This document shows positions 36,116-47,004 of a stretch of 64,000 nucleotides of DNA, one piece after another. Every line of letters starts with the position of its first letter. Position 1 is the stretch's first letter. The translations under genes were made by a program, and so were the position numbers. Origin of the DNA: Haemonchus contortus (lineage: Eukaryota > Nematoda > Chromadorea > Rhabditida > Trichostrongylidae); contig LS997567.1 of assembly GCA_000469685.2 (NCBI GenBank), positions 36,271,505 through 36,335,504 on the forward strand, read 5' to 3'. The notes below the pieces were generated by a model, which did no database searches, had not been told where the DNA came from, and saw nothing but the letters and a program-made list of their open reading frames with translations.

Positions 36116-37987
36116 AAAAGGCGTTACATTTATCGCATAGGATGTCAAAAGTTCTCCGGTCCGTAAGTTGAACCCAAAGCTTTGTTTACTCATTCATTTA
36201 ATTGCTTTCTTATTTATTTATTCGTTTATGTGTTCTATAAAGGTGCCGAGAAACATCCACCCAAGCATGAAGCAGACTCGATAAGGCGAAACCCACAACT
36301 TGATCGGGGAGAACGATAGTTTCAGTAGTTTCACTTGTCGGATTATGCACCAGAAAAAGAACTGATGATCAAGGTTGTTCGACGAAGTGCTGAGCGACAT
36401 GTAGAGACGATATGAAGTTGTTGGAGTTGCACTAAGGTTGATTGTCAGCGATGACAATCATTGGCAGACAGTCGTGGTGGATAAAAAAGTCAGGAAGAAA
36501 CGGCTACGAAGAAGTTGCTTTGAAGCAGGTGTAACCCTCCTGAGCATTGATGTTGTCTTTTTATTATTCAAGTCAAGGATACAAGCAAAGCTTCGGTCTT
36601 GGAGAGAGACAGTAGTATGTCTGCATGTCAAAGCCAACTTCATTAAATTGCCTAATCAGATCACTTCAGAATTCAAATGGTTCTCAGTCAATGTGGACAT
36701 GAATCTACGACTTCTAAGAACAACTATTTTTTTGCGAAGGCTCCATCAGCTGTTTCAGTATTACAAAGTTTGTGCTTGAGTTACGGACTGCACGCAGATG
36801 AAAACCGAAGATGTTCTTAGATGTTTGCCGAAACTGTTCACCGTAAAACCTACAACGAACATCGTGTAAGTCAGACATGGAGACTAGGAGTGTAAAGGAA
36901 ATCGAATTCGATGCGAAGAACTGGAAAGAGAGAAAGGAAGGTGGGAAAGAAATAGAACTTCTGCACCAGTTGTCACTGAAATGCGCGAATATGTGATGTT
37001 CAGGGAAACCGATGACAGCCCGATTAGTAGATAAACCCCAATAAAAGCATATAAAGAGATTCTTGGGTTTCAGCAGAGTGACTAGGGAGCATAGTGTTTA
37101 GAAGCATGGAAACAACAAAAGTCACTTGAATCCTCTTCAAAAGGGCTGTCCATCACCCCTCTGAACTACGAGGTTACAATATAGAGGTACTGAAGCTATG
37201 CGCCAAGTTTTTGGCAGACTTGTGAACCCATTTGAAATCGTGCCGGATTGAAGATGGTCTCCACAAGTCAGTGATCGTGCATGTCTATTGCTCAGAAAAA
37301 AGAAGTTTGGAAGCAATTCAAAGTGACTGAGACCAAGAGCCCTCCCTGACCATCACAATCCTAGAATTGGGATTCCTCTGAAGATTCCAAAGCTTCAGCT
37401 TCCTAGCGGTCGTTGAACTAATGAATCAGGAAAGCACTGACATGCAAATATGGAAAATGACAAGGGTATTTTTTGCATATCCCAAGGTATCTTGCATTGC
37501 CCTCTAATTATGAATTTCAGGAAATTCAGATAAAGGATCTGGGTCTCCATAGAGAACTGAAATGGATCAATAGAAATGGATCAGACGAGTCCTAAAGTGG
37601 AAGTAGACATAAAATCGAGCTACGGCAAGGTCGGCCGTCTTTTACTTCCATGAAAAACCATTCGTACTCACTATCGATTGGGAACATCGACTTCAATGAA
37701 AGCGACTGAAGGTAGATATAGACCATCATTCTGAACAAGCTGCTTCTAGCCCACGCCACCCACTTCGCAGTGATAGGGCAGTTTTTCGATCTCAGACAAC
37801 AGTTGAACGAAACAATCTGAGGTGAAACAGTTCCACTATTATGAAATATTTTGTGATACACTCTTACAACAAACCACCGCGGATGTTCAGCTGCAGCTTT
37901 TCATTCGGAATCACGACCCACTCAATCATTTCAAGCAAGAACTTTATGCCAAGTGACGTAAATAGAAGCTGTCTACACTCAAGCCCT
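36116..37987. other. No recognisable gene
   Basis: ORFs at 36438-36779 (plus, 113 codons), 36218-36457 (minus) and 37592-37861 (minus) were read. None has a motif, signal peptide or splice context I can support. Confidence 0.35.
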
Positions 37988-38298
37988 GGACCGAGGTGGT
38001 GTAGTGGCAAGTGACGCCTTTCACTCTCGTACGGTCACGGGCGGGTTCGAGTCCAGGATCGGTTCCACCCTAGGCCAACCAAACCTTCCATCGCTCCGAG
38101 GTCGGTTATCTGGTGCCACACTCGTCTGGGAGGATGAATGCACTGACCTGTACATGGGCTGGCCACCGCAAGTCATTGTATAAGCCTTATGCGGATTCAA
38201 TACGCCTCTACGATTCTGAATGGGAGTCGAATGCATGGGCGCATTCCTCAGACGGGATTGATTAAGGCCCTATGTCTTCACTCTTTATCCTTTATTCC
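37988..38298 (+). mobile_element. tRNA-derived SINE
   Basis: The best plus-strand copy. A box GTAGTGGCAAGTGA, B box GGGTTCGAGTCC (matching the tRNA consensus GGTTCGANTCC), the body (cactgacctgtacatgggctgg) and the tail cgggattgattaaggccc followed by ctctttatcctttattcc. Confidence 0.75.
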
Positions 38299-38456
38299 AA
38301 TTATTTAATATTACAGTGTGTAAAGCACACACACATTTTGTTAGATAACGCTGAATTCGGTGTCTTCACAAGTACTAAACTTTCAAAGCTATTACGGTAT
38401 ACTTGGTTTGCTTTGTTGGGATTTGAGATCTTCTGCATTAACGTAGCTGCAGCAGA

Positions 38457-38504
38457 GACATAGGTCAGAATCTGAGAAACGACATAGGTCAGAATCTGAG
38501 AAAC
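38457..38504. repeat. 24-bp tandem duplication
   Basis: Two exact adjacent copies of a 24-bp unit beginning gacataggtcagaatctg. No known function. Confidence 0.7.
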
Positions 38505-39430
38505 TTACAAAATCCAATACAAAGTAGGGTGGGTGAAGCGACATAATCCTATCCTAATTCCTAAATCCTAAAGTTCCTAAAATAAAATATAAAATCCTGA
38601 AAGCGATTAATGAAAAAGAAAGAAGATGAAGAATAGGTAGGGAATGTCAGTTTTCTGGAGCATCGGAACAGTAGCAAAGCTACAGCTATAATGAAAGAGG
38701 TTAAATGGGTCAAAGGAAGGAGCATGTAGGCCAGAGCGACTTTGATCAAGCCAAAAAGCATTGGTGTCAAACTGTCAAACTTAACTTCTATCAGAGTTGT
38801 AGATGTATGTACATGACTGTACCTTACCACCTTCACAACTACGTAAATAACAACCGGCTTGTAACCCTATGACTACCACTTCGGACAGTGCGATACATCA
38901 GCGTACAACCGACATCAGTTATATCATACTTCAATGAAAACGATTTATATTTTATATTTATATTATAAATTTATATATTATATATTTTTATATTTATATT
39001 TATTATAATGTATTTTTGTTTATATTATAGGTTTTTGATAGTTGGTAGAATAATGTAAGAGGAAAGGAATGAATAAGGCTTCTTTTTTGAAGTGAATGAA
39101 TTGATCAAAGGAACTTTTAGGATATTTACGTATCGGGCTTGTAGATAGTTACCAACTAGTATCAGGTGTGTTGAGCATGCATTGTATTATGAAGAATGCG
39201 TCGACTTTCGGTTTATCGTTTTAAGACTACCACCTAATGGTGTCTGTCTGCTTGGCGAAAGATCAAGTGGTTGAAACGAAGACTGACGCGAGAAAAATAT
39301 ACTTCAAAAACCAAGATTTGTGACATCGGAACTTGATATACGATCACTTTGGAAAACAACATCGGATGCTGTTCCCAAAGACTCTGACTTCAGAAAAGAT
39401 CGACTACATCGAAGACGAGTTCGTTCAGTT
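38505..39430. other. No gene; AT-only stretch
   Basis: An almost pure A/T segment of about 90 bp lies at 38941-39030 (tttatatttatattataaa and similar). Otherwise nothing is recognisable. Confidence 0.4.
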
Positions 39431-39538
39431 CTTCATGTACAAGCGTATCATCACGTATCATTCGTGTGTTCAAGAAGCTTTTTGATCCCCGATTCAAAAA
39501 GCTTCTTGAACACACAAATGATACGCTTCAACATGAAG
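39431..39538. repeat. Long perfect hairpin
   Basis: Arms 39454-39485 and 39494-39525 (32 bp, one mismatch) enclose an 8-nt loop. Outside them, 39431-39451 (cttcatgtacaagcgtatcat) also pairs with 39518-39538, apart from a 2-nt mismatch. CGTATCAT occurs twice on the left arm, so the foldback probably arose by inverted duplication with slippage. It could also be an RNA hairpin. No gene context was found. Confidence 0.6.
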
Positions 39539-40615
39539 TGTGAATACGCACGTACTGTAAGACGGTTTAGCATGGGAGGGTAAGTGAAACGAGTGGACGT
39601 GAGTGACCCGACCGGTCTTTGCTGTCTTTTATAGTTGAAGGCTGTGCAGTTGAACGACTGCAACGGTGAGCAGGCACGGCCGGTAATTTGGTGTGCTGTC
39701 TGTGCGCCGCCTAAAATTGTTAAAACATGAGACGTTGATGGCATGAAATAATAACTTCTTTTCCTCAAAGTATACAGCATTAGATCTTGTTTGGGAAGTG
39801 CATCAAGAGATTACTTCTGTCTCGCATTTGTGGCTATTTTACCACTTCTCACAATCAAGAGAATTTCCTACTTGATAAGGCTTTGTTATCACTCCATAAC
39901 TCCTGAGCCGTTGATTGGGGAAGGAATCTTCTGAAAGGTCAAAGTCACTGACTTGCACATAAGCTGCCCCCCCACAACTCATTATGTGGACCAAACGCGT
40001 TTCAAAACGCTACAGTTATGGTGAATGGAATCCAAGTGACAAACATCAGCGCCAAACAATATTGAGACTCGAGACCTGGTTTCATGTTCGGAGCAGGATG
40101 GGTTGACTCCGAAAAAGAGCGTAGGTGAAGCTTGCGGCAAGTAACTATACAGGATTACACACAGATATGGAAGCGTTGATGGCATTGTTAAAGTCGATTT
40201 TCAAGGTGCAAAAACAGTGAGATGAGCTCGAAATAGTCACTAAATTCAAGGATAACTTCCTTAAACTTTTCAGAAGTATTCAAGCTGGACAAACGTGCTA
40301 CCACCGTTTTCAACGTGCTCTAACATGTAGATATGGTGTAATAAGTAAATACAACAAGTTAGGAGTCTCTCATGGACTATCTTTGGCAACGAGAAGGTGC
40401 TTGATCGCAGTGGCCATTGTATATTTATTTATTTTGGTAATACATCACAAGGACGTGTTACAAGAAAATGAGTAAAACAGAACTGAAGCGCACTACATAG
40501 TTTCATACACAGCATGAAATCGAACTTTAGCAAGGGCGTCATTGGTGGCTTCGACATCTAGAATGAGACAGAACATGAAACACTCAGAAAATCACTCGCA
40601 CCTCAATCCACGACG
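39539..40615. other. No recognisable gene
   Basis: Only unsupported ORFs. Confidence 0.4.
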
Positions 40616-40945
40616 TTAGTTGTAAAGAATGTGGCAATCGCTTTCCTGCGATCGGGGAGTGGCGAAGCGGTGTCCGTAAGCTGAGTTGCTCATCAGAAAA
40701 TTCATTACCACATAACATCCCGATGTCAATATTATGAGGTGTGTATGAAATCTACTGTGCCGAATGAGATCATCGACGATCGCTTCATTCTTCATACTGT
40801 CATTCGAATCATAGAGATACGATTTGTTGTAACGCTGGATCCTTTGGTATGGATTAAAAGCTTGTGTTTTTTCCAGGGAAATTTCCTGGAAGCATTCTGA
40901 GTAATTCAACACAGCGATAAAAAAAGGAACTAGAAAGGCTTGCAT
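40616..40945 (-). CDS. Possible small secreted protein (weak)
   Basis: A 109-residue frame starts at MQAFLVPFFIAVLNYSEC, which has a hydrophobic core like a signal peptide, and ends at TAA 40616-40618. The upstream frame stays open to about 41038. The mature part is polar, with few cysteines and no recognisable domain or repeated dibasic cleavage sites. It sits immediately downstream of the CR1-like RT on the same strand but is not part of it. No splice or trans-splice site is clear. It could equally be a chance ORF. Confidence 0.25.
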   Translation of the reverse strand: MQAFLVPFFIAVLNYSECFQEISLEKTQAFNPYQRIQRYNKSYLYDSNDSMKNEAIVDDLIRHSRFHTHLIILTSGCYVVMNFLMSNSAYGHRFATPRSQESDCHILYN

Positions 40946-41039
40946 CTTTTGAGACCGTTGTGTAATAATAAAATCTAGAAACTCTTCCTCGACTTGCTCT
41001 GAACACTCCATACTTAGAAAGACGGATTTTCTTTTCAAG

Positions 41040-41910
41040 CATCCAAATTTTTTTTCAAGCGCTCTAGGCCTAGGTTCTTCAAACGAGAATCATACCAGGG
41101 CATTAACAGGTTTTGTGCGGTAACAGCGGAAAAAAACCAGCTTAGTGAACAAACGCAAGGACATGCTCAAGACTCTCAACGTCCTTTTTCTTATACGGGC
41201 TCCATACAGGTGAATTCCACTCTACAAGAGGGCGCACATAAACCCTGAATAATCGTGATAAGAAAGACGGATTTCCCAAGATACGAAACAACGCAACCCG
41301 AGCAGCATCAGAAGCTTGGGAGATTTGGTATTCGAAGGAGAGGCTCTGATCAATCGCGATTCTAAAGTCATTGGTTCTCGAATCGGCGCCTCTGTTAGTA
41401 TGTGGCCACAGAAGGTATTGCGTCTGAGGGCTGTAAAAGCGAATGAGCTTCAATCTTGTTTTCCACTTGGTAAGGGAGGAATATTTTCACGTCGTCAGCA
41501 AAAATGCAATTTTGGACCGAAGGGTGTGTGCGACAGCATTTTGGAAGATCATGTACAAAAATGTTGAAGAGAAGCGGGCTCAACACACTGCTTTGGGGTA
41601 CGCCACTTGTTACATGCCTGAATGTAGAAATTGAATTTCTAACCTTGACACAAAAAATTCTGCCACTGAGAAAAGATTTACCCAGCTTCAGAGATTACCC
41701 CGTAGACCTACATCGTCTAACTTGCGGAGTAGTTTGAGTGGCTGGCAGTATCAAACGCTTTAGCAATATCATAGTAAACAATGTCGATCATGTGATGCAA
41801 AGATTTAGGGTACATACATCCATTGGTGGACTGAGTCCTGCATACTGTCTTCAGTGGATACCTTTTTCCGGAAACCTGATTGTCCATCAGGAAGTATTCT
41901 AGTATTATAT
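41040..41910 (-). mobile_element. CR1-like LINE, reverse transcriptase half
   Basis: Minus-strand RT with frameshifts. QSGFRKKVSTEDS lies near 41890, motif A as YYDIAKAFDTASH near 41745, then LSPLLFNIFVHDLP near 41580. The catalytic box FADDVKIF near 41500 is intact. Downstream come SLSFEYQISQA and RPLVEWNSPVWSPYKKKDVE (about 41160-41240), and finally a WYDSRLKNLGLERL-like end near 41060. This order is that of CR1/Jockey-group LINEs. The N-terminal endonuclease is absent here but a matching half lies on the same strand at 51330-52111. Stops show it is dead. Confidence 0.7.
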
Positions 41911-42052
41911 TTGTGTCGACGATTCGGTGGTAGAACGCTGGATAGGATATTTATCTCAATATTTATTGGGTCAAAGTCGTAAACACAATTCGTACCATTA
42001 CAAAGTCAACTAGTCTGAAGATTGTGCAACCTTGTTTGTCTCGTTTTGGAAT

Positions 42053-42662
42053 TGTTGGTGGTGGCTCCGACAGCGGCAAGTTAGAGCGCTCAGCTTATTT
42101 TCTTCGAATTATTGCACCGTGCCGCTCTTGCTCATTGTTCATTGGGAACGACTGTCTATCGCCCTTGTTATTGGATGGTTGGAGAGCGGAGGGCGAGGAC
42201 TTTGGAGTTGAGAGCAGTGCCGTTCACGCCCTGCCCGATTTTGGAGTCGCTGAGCTGTGGAGTTGCCGAACTGTCAGGAACTGCTCGAGAGAGCCGCCGG
42301 GAGCAGATCCGAGAAGTGACAAGAAGTGCCGGACTGCCACAAACTGGGCCTTTTATACCCAAAAAATGGCGACTTATATAGTGGCCCCGGTGGGCAGTGC
42401 ATTTGTTCTTTGGTATGGTATGGGAACCTTACGGAATTCCCGCAATTTTGTATTTTGGTGTGCTCGATTTGGTCGAAAATTGTCGGTTGACGACGCGCTT
42501 CGCGAGCTACTCTCTCCATGCTAAACGAAGTACTATTAATTGTAAATTTGAATTTTGAAGTTGAGAAAAAAAATGTTTTTTTTGAGATAATGAAAGGTAA
42601 GACCTCTCTTTTTTTGAGCAAACAGCTTAAGAAAAAAAAAAGAACTTTATTGAGACGTTGCA
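42053..42662 (-). mobile_element. Possible LTR or promoter region of a retroelement
   Basis: The plus-strand boundaries TGTTGGTGG… and …GACGTTGCA match the TG…TTGCA ends of the LTRs at 44294 and 50249. Read on the minus strand it has two TATA-like boxes (tatataag, tataaaagg) near 42350-42385, which would suit a U3 promoter. No second copy exists in the window, so the call rests on these signals. The 166-codon plus ORF and the minus ORFs across it are not credible genes. Confidence 0.3.
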
Positions 42663-42704
42663 TAAGTAATGAATGTTAAGTTAATTTTATCTGGATGTTT
42701 CATT

Positions 42705-42986
42705 GTTCCCTGCGGAATCCTTCGTCTCGCCACGCCGCCCTCATACATTCGGCTAGTCGTCCTTCCAGACTGTGGATGCGGGCGAATGCGGTAGATAGGC
42801 CCTCTTCGTATTCTAGAAGGTTCCTCAGATAGTCTTGACCGGAATAATTCCTCAGATCTCAGAATAAATTGACCGGTGATGAGGCTCGGTCCACAGATGT
42901 TGGGGGGGGGGGGCGTCGGTGTTGGTTACTGGCGAAGACGTTCGTTCATCAGCTGATGTCGCGGCAGATCGGGCGTTAGAGGACAT
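42705..42986 (-). pseudogene. Broken gag-like ORF with a C12 tract
   Basis: From an ATG at 42986-42984 the minus strand reads MSSNARSAATSADERTSSP, then runs into 12 consecutive C (G at 42902-42913). Beyond it a different frame, not readable as a single ORF from that ATG, reads RNLLEYEEGLSTAFARIHSL and LAECMRAAWRDEGF up to a stop near 42706. That stretch is coiled-coil-like and resembles gag N-terminal regions of nematode LTR elements. It precedes the possible LTR at 42053-42662 on the same strand. Identity as gag is inference. Confidence 0.35.
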
Positions 42987-42999
42987 TGTATTAGAGTCG

Positions 43000-44293
43000 C
43001 AGTAGTACTGTTGGGTAGCAGGGTTAAAACGCTTTTAAAGGGTTGATTTTGTTGTAATGTAGTGGAGTGGAGTTTCTTTGGGTCTCCAAGTATTCAATAT
43101 TAATTTTTTGTTCTCATTGCGGTTATTACAACAATGGTCGTATCGTGTTTTAATGTTGTGGGAAACGAGCAGCTTTGGACGACGATTGAAAAAGGAGTTG
43201 TATAGCTCTTATTAATCTGAAATATCTAGAAAAAAGGTTTTTTTTGGATTTTTTGTGATCACGTTTATTTGGGTTTGTTGTGGTTGTATCCAATCATTTA
43301 GCGTGATGAAGCTTCGACCGGTTGGGTTACCAAATGAGCGATTATTCCACTTCTCGCTCGAAGGAGATGAGCAGGCTATAAGGGAAACCCGTACTCCTCG
43401 GGTATTGACATAAGCCGGCAACAACAGGAGCCCTGACTTCTCAGGCAATGACATAGGCCGGCAACAACAGGAGCCCTGACTTCTCAGGCAATCACATAGG
43501 CCGGCAACAATAGGAGTCCTGACTTCTCAGGCAATGACATAGGCCGGCAACAATAGGTAATGTTGATGCTAAAGAAAGGTCTCCTTTTCACGGAGCCTCG
43601 ATGAACCGAACAATCTGATGGAACGCTAAGGACGTTGAAGCAGATTGTCCCTTACTCGGCCGATGAATGTAATATGTGCAAATATGGTTTTTAAAAACGT
43701 GTGTATGCATATTTTTGCTCCTTTTTTTCATTTTTTTTTGTAATGAGATCAGTGATCGTGCTTTATCAGAAGGGGGTCCACGTGACGTCTCAAGTGGGAG
43801 ATCATGCCATAAAGCACGAGAAATGGGTTGGTAGTCAGTAGGAGATTTGGGTTGCGGATTTTTATTGAGCGGTGTTGTGATGGCACATATGCCAAGGGTA
43901 CATGTTCATTAGCGCAATTCAGGAGAAAGATTTGAGGAATACTATCGCGAGTTTGCGAGCAAGGAAGTTAAAGCCTTCTGCATGTAACAGAACGTTTTGA
44001 GGTAGTACTAAAAAAGAGCTCAATATATGCTTGAAATCGATTTTCGTGTCGGGGATGACACCATTATCTGCACTGAAAAGAGAGGGAAATGATCTGCGAG
44101 AATTCGACCTTTTCAGAATAACTGTAAACAATATCACATCTGTCATTAACAAACGCTGGAATTGAGCAAGGCGCCTTCAATCGAGATGAAATAATGGTAG
44201 AGATGTTACTGTTTTTGGAAGACAACAAGACTTTTCGCGATTTGTGACATATTTTTCACTAAGCTTAGTCAGCTTCTGTGAAACTCTGTCATA
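43000..44293. repeat. 43-bp tandem repeat (43412-43557) in unassigned DNA
   Basis: Three and a third copies of a 43-bp unit (aggccggcaacaacaggagc…caatgacat) start at 43412, 43455, 43498 and 43541, with a degenerate unit just before. The units are contiguous, so this is not a CRISPR. The rest of the interval has no recognisable gene and may be internal retroelement sequence. Confidence 0.6.
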
Positions 44294-44824
44294 ATGTGTT
44301 GGGTTGTATCGTGCCCGATATTGATATACGCTCTTGATACCGTTGTTGCTACGCGGGTCTTACAATACACCACACTTGTGAAACCGAGGTTTATTAATTC
44401 TTTAAACTTGGGTAAGTAAACCGTAGAAATAAGAAACATAATAAATACATTCAAAAAAGTCACCAGCCAACGTACATCAAAAGGCACAAACCGTCGAGGA
44501 TATGGCGTATCTATACGAGAGTGCGTAGAAAGCGAGAGAAGTGAGTGATATTTGATTAGCGTATAAAGCACAAGAAAACAAATGAGCATTCCTGATAGAA
44601 GCATAATAAAGAGCGTTATAAAAGGCGTAATAGAAAAGCGTGGAGAACACCAAAGACAACTGACCTCTGTCCTTCTTCTGGCGTGCTTATATGTGCGAGG
44701 CATCGAGCCTCGCACGACTGGAATGTGGCACCTTGTTTTGTGAGAAAGTTAAGATAAGGGAATGTTTCCAGACGCGCAAGGCTCGATGCGCCTAGATTGC
44801 AACTTGAATCGCGTTACAGTTGCA
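44294..44824 (-). mobile_element. LTR, copy 1 (probable 3' LTR)
   Basis: About 531 bp, bounded on the plus strand by TGTGTTGGG and GTTACAGTTGCA. It matches 50249-51262 in the same orientation along nearly its whole length once the Tc1-type insertion there is removed (for example aaaaggcgtaatagaaaagcgtgg and gtgagaaagttaagat). The minus strand carries an SL1-like motif at 44401-44422, followed by AATAAA. No primer-binding site follows it on the minus strand, so it is taken as the downstream LTR. Confidence 0.7.
44401..44422 (-). promoter_or_regulatory. SL1-like motif in LTR copy 1
   Basis: The minus strand matches the 22-nt nematode SL1 leader at 19 of 22 positions, including TTACCCAAGTTT. 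AATAAA follows after 5-10 nt (aaagaattAATAAA). It probably lies at the R region of the LTR. Confidence 0.6.
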
Positions 44825-44999
44825 ATACTGGCGACCGCGCGTCAGAACGAAGTTACAAATCTTCAACTACGACAACGCATACCATAATATTATGCAATTG
44901 ACCGCGTATAAGGTGATATATATTATCACACACATTAAACACGTGTGCAACAATATTGCGTAGATCATCGGCGTAAGGTCCTGGGATTAATTTAGAATG

Positions 45000-45560
45000 C
45001 GCTCAATTTCTTCCCTCCTGTCCTTGAGGGCCTTTCTCCTTCTAATTGTGTCGTCATAGCGTCGCTTATTTTCTTCAGCTCTTTCCGGCCATCTACACAG
45101 CGCTGAGTGATGGCCGGTTTCGTGGAAACGGTAGCATCTGGATCTCTATTTCTTACAGGCGTGTGGTTCGTAGCTCACTCTTAGGCAACGCTCACATTTG
45201 TTCTCGCCTGAGACGATCTATTTGCGGTGTGCTACGGTTCAATATACTGGCAGGAATCGGAGTAATGCTCTCCAACTCGTCCACAGAAAACCCATCTCAT
45301 TCCTTTCTCATCCTCTCTGGTTAAGCCCCCCATCTCGAAATTCCTAGGCTCGCAGTCCGGTTCCATGTCCAAACTGTAGAATAGGTCCTCCAGTTCTTCA
45401 ATCTTTTCTTCAATGTCTTTATAGTTCTTTATCAATTCAGTCCTCCTTCTTGCGATCTCCACTTCTAGTCGCTAATCATCGTTTTCCTCGTCTTATATCA
45501 CTTCATTCATGTACTCTGCGTTCAAGTTGCGTTTTAAGCATGTTGTCATAGTCTACAAGC
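45000..45560 (-). mobile_element. LTR-retroelement gag fragment, zinc knuckles
   Basis: The minus-strand frame at 45232-45462 starts MEIARRRTELIKNY, contains a coiled coil (DIEEKIEELEDLFYSLD) and a knuckle CGRVGEHYSDSC. Continuing with a frame change come CERCLRVSYEPHAC and CYRFHETGHHSALC (the GHHSALC-type knuckle), then RRKALKDRREEIERIL near 45010 and a stop. It resembles the C-terminal gag at 48960-49912 (HYSDxC and HxSALC motifs). The N-terminal half is missing or degraded. Confidence 0.6.
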
Positions 45561-45699
45561 AGTTGTGGGTCTGTATGTTGATAAGCTATGACTGACGTAA
45601 ACGCCTTAGGGCTACTGCTCTATTCGCGGAGGGTGGTTTACCTTAAATGGTAATCCTGCTAGAGTGACTCCGGTGGTTCGTATTTATGCCACAGTGCAA

Positions 45700-46060
45700 C
45701 CACAACCATGCGCAACAAAACTTTATTTAACCTAAAAATTGGGTAATAAAACAATACAATCTGAGGAAAGAGTTACAATAACAACAATGAAAGGAGAACC
45801 CTATAATCAAGAACCCAGGTAAACGGCAGAAGGCATTATAAGAGAAGGGCCTCATATATGAGCGCATGGTAACATGAGCGTATATGTGATACCAAGAAGC
45901 TACGTGATACAAAGAGGTTATAGGAGAAATCACAATTACGAAAAAGCACAAGCATTCAAGAGGAAGCACTGAGGTTCAGCGCATGCCAGCGTACTTATAC
46001 GGTCGTTGGCATTCGCCTCACAAGATCAAGCTGATAAGCGCAAAATACAGAAACATTCTC
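45700..46060 (-). mobile_element. LTR-like segment with SL1-like motif
   Basis: On the minus strand, 45732-45753 matches SL1 at 18 of 22 positions and is followed by ttaAATAAAG, the same arrangement as in the other LTRs. Flanking sequence shares only weak similarity with LTR copies 1 and 2, so this would be a related but divergent LTR. It lies between the protease and gag fragments. Boundaries are approximate. Confidence 0.4.
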
Positions 46061-46276
46061 GACAAAACAAATCTCGAATCAGATCAGAATGCTGATAGCT
46101 CTGGGAACGATGGATTGCAAGAATCGCGGTCTAAGCGCGATGCCTAAGTAATATCCATCATTTCAGCGTTCAATGGTATCGTTGAAAAATTTAAGCACTT
46201 CCTCATTGATTGCGACCTTTTCTGCGTTTTTCGTACATGTGAACTCACATATCTCTGCGGAATCTATTGTTCAATA

Positions 46277-46660
46277 TTAGTCCCAGCGTTGCAGATCTCT
46301 CTGATCATCTGTAAGCGTTTGAATCATTGTCAGCATGCTTGGCTGAACGTGGAGTTCTTTCAAGTGTTGCTTCTGTGTTATCTGTTGCTTTCCCGTTAAT
46401 ATCGGGGTCAATATAAGCGTATACAGTGATTTTCTCCTCGGTTGTCCTTCAGTTCGATTGATGTCACTCCGCATCTCCTGGATTTTGGTTCTGTAGTACC
46501 GAAAGTGTACATATTCAGCTCACGTACTTCTTTACACTTTAGTCCGAGATCGTCTGTTAAGGCTTGTTTGACAAAGATTGATCGGCGCCTTGTCGAAAAG
46601 AATTCCGACTGGTTGCCATTTACTGCGTCGTATGTTCCATATGCTACCCACTCCGTTGAA
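46277..46660 (-). mobile_element. BEL/Pao-like aspartic protease remnant
   Basis: The minus strand near 46640 reads QGADQSLSNK, where the family has D-[TS]-GA at the active site, so the catalytic aspartate is lost. After a one-base frame change it continues LTDDLGLKCKEVRELNMYTF and GVTSIELKDN (near 46450). This is the usual start of a BEL/Pao retropepsin and it follows the gag on the same strand in the expected order. The RT, RNase H and integrase are not found downstream, so the element is truncated. Confidence 0.55.
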
Positions 46661-47004
46661 AGTATGACGTTTTTCTTCTGCGTTAGGTCCTGCCGATTGA
46701 CCGACGAGGAGTTGATACTGCTGGTTTCCTTTATCCTATGGTCCGGGGTTGTTTTGGGGCATCACTCCCAAATGTAGGGTTGAAGATTCTGTTGAACAAT
46801 TTTACACCTTGTGACATACAACTCTTTTATTCCCTCGGTTACTGACAATATAAAGTCTGACAATAAACAACATTACGTGAGTGTGACAATCCAACATTGC
46901 TAGAGTCATTTTACATCAAATCGTCATTGAGGCTACCAGGCTACTTGAGTCTTGATGAACTTGAATATTGTTGATCGTTGAGTTTGAGTACCCGTACCTT
47001 TCGC

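Noticed and set aside
37988..38060. tRNA gene
   Set aside because: A and B boxes match, but no acceptor stem or anticodon arm closes, and the same sequence begins every SINE copy.
42024..42524. 166-codon plus-strand ORF
   Set aside because: It runs antisense through a possible LTR/promoter region, has no recognisable motif and no splice or start context.
43412..43557. CRISPR array
   Set aside because: The units are directly contiguous with no spacers, and the DNA is eukaryotic.
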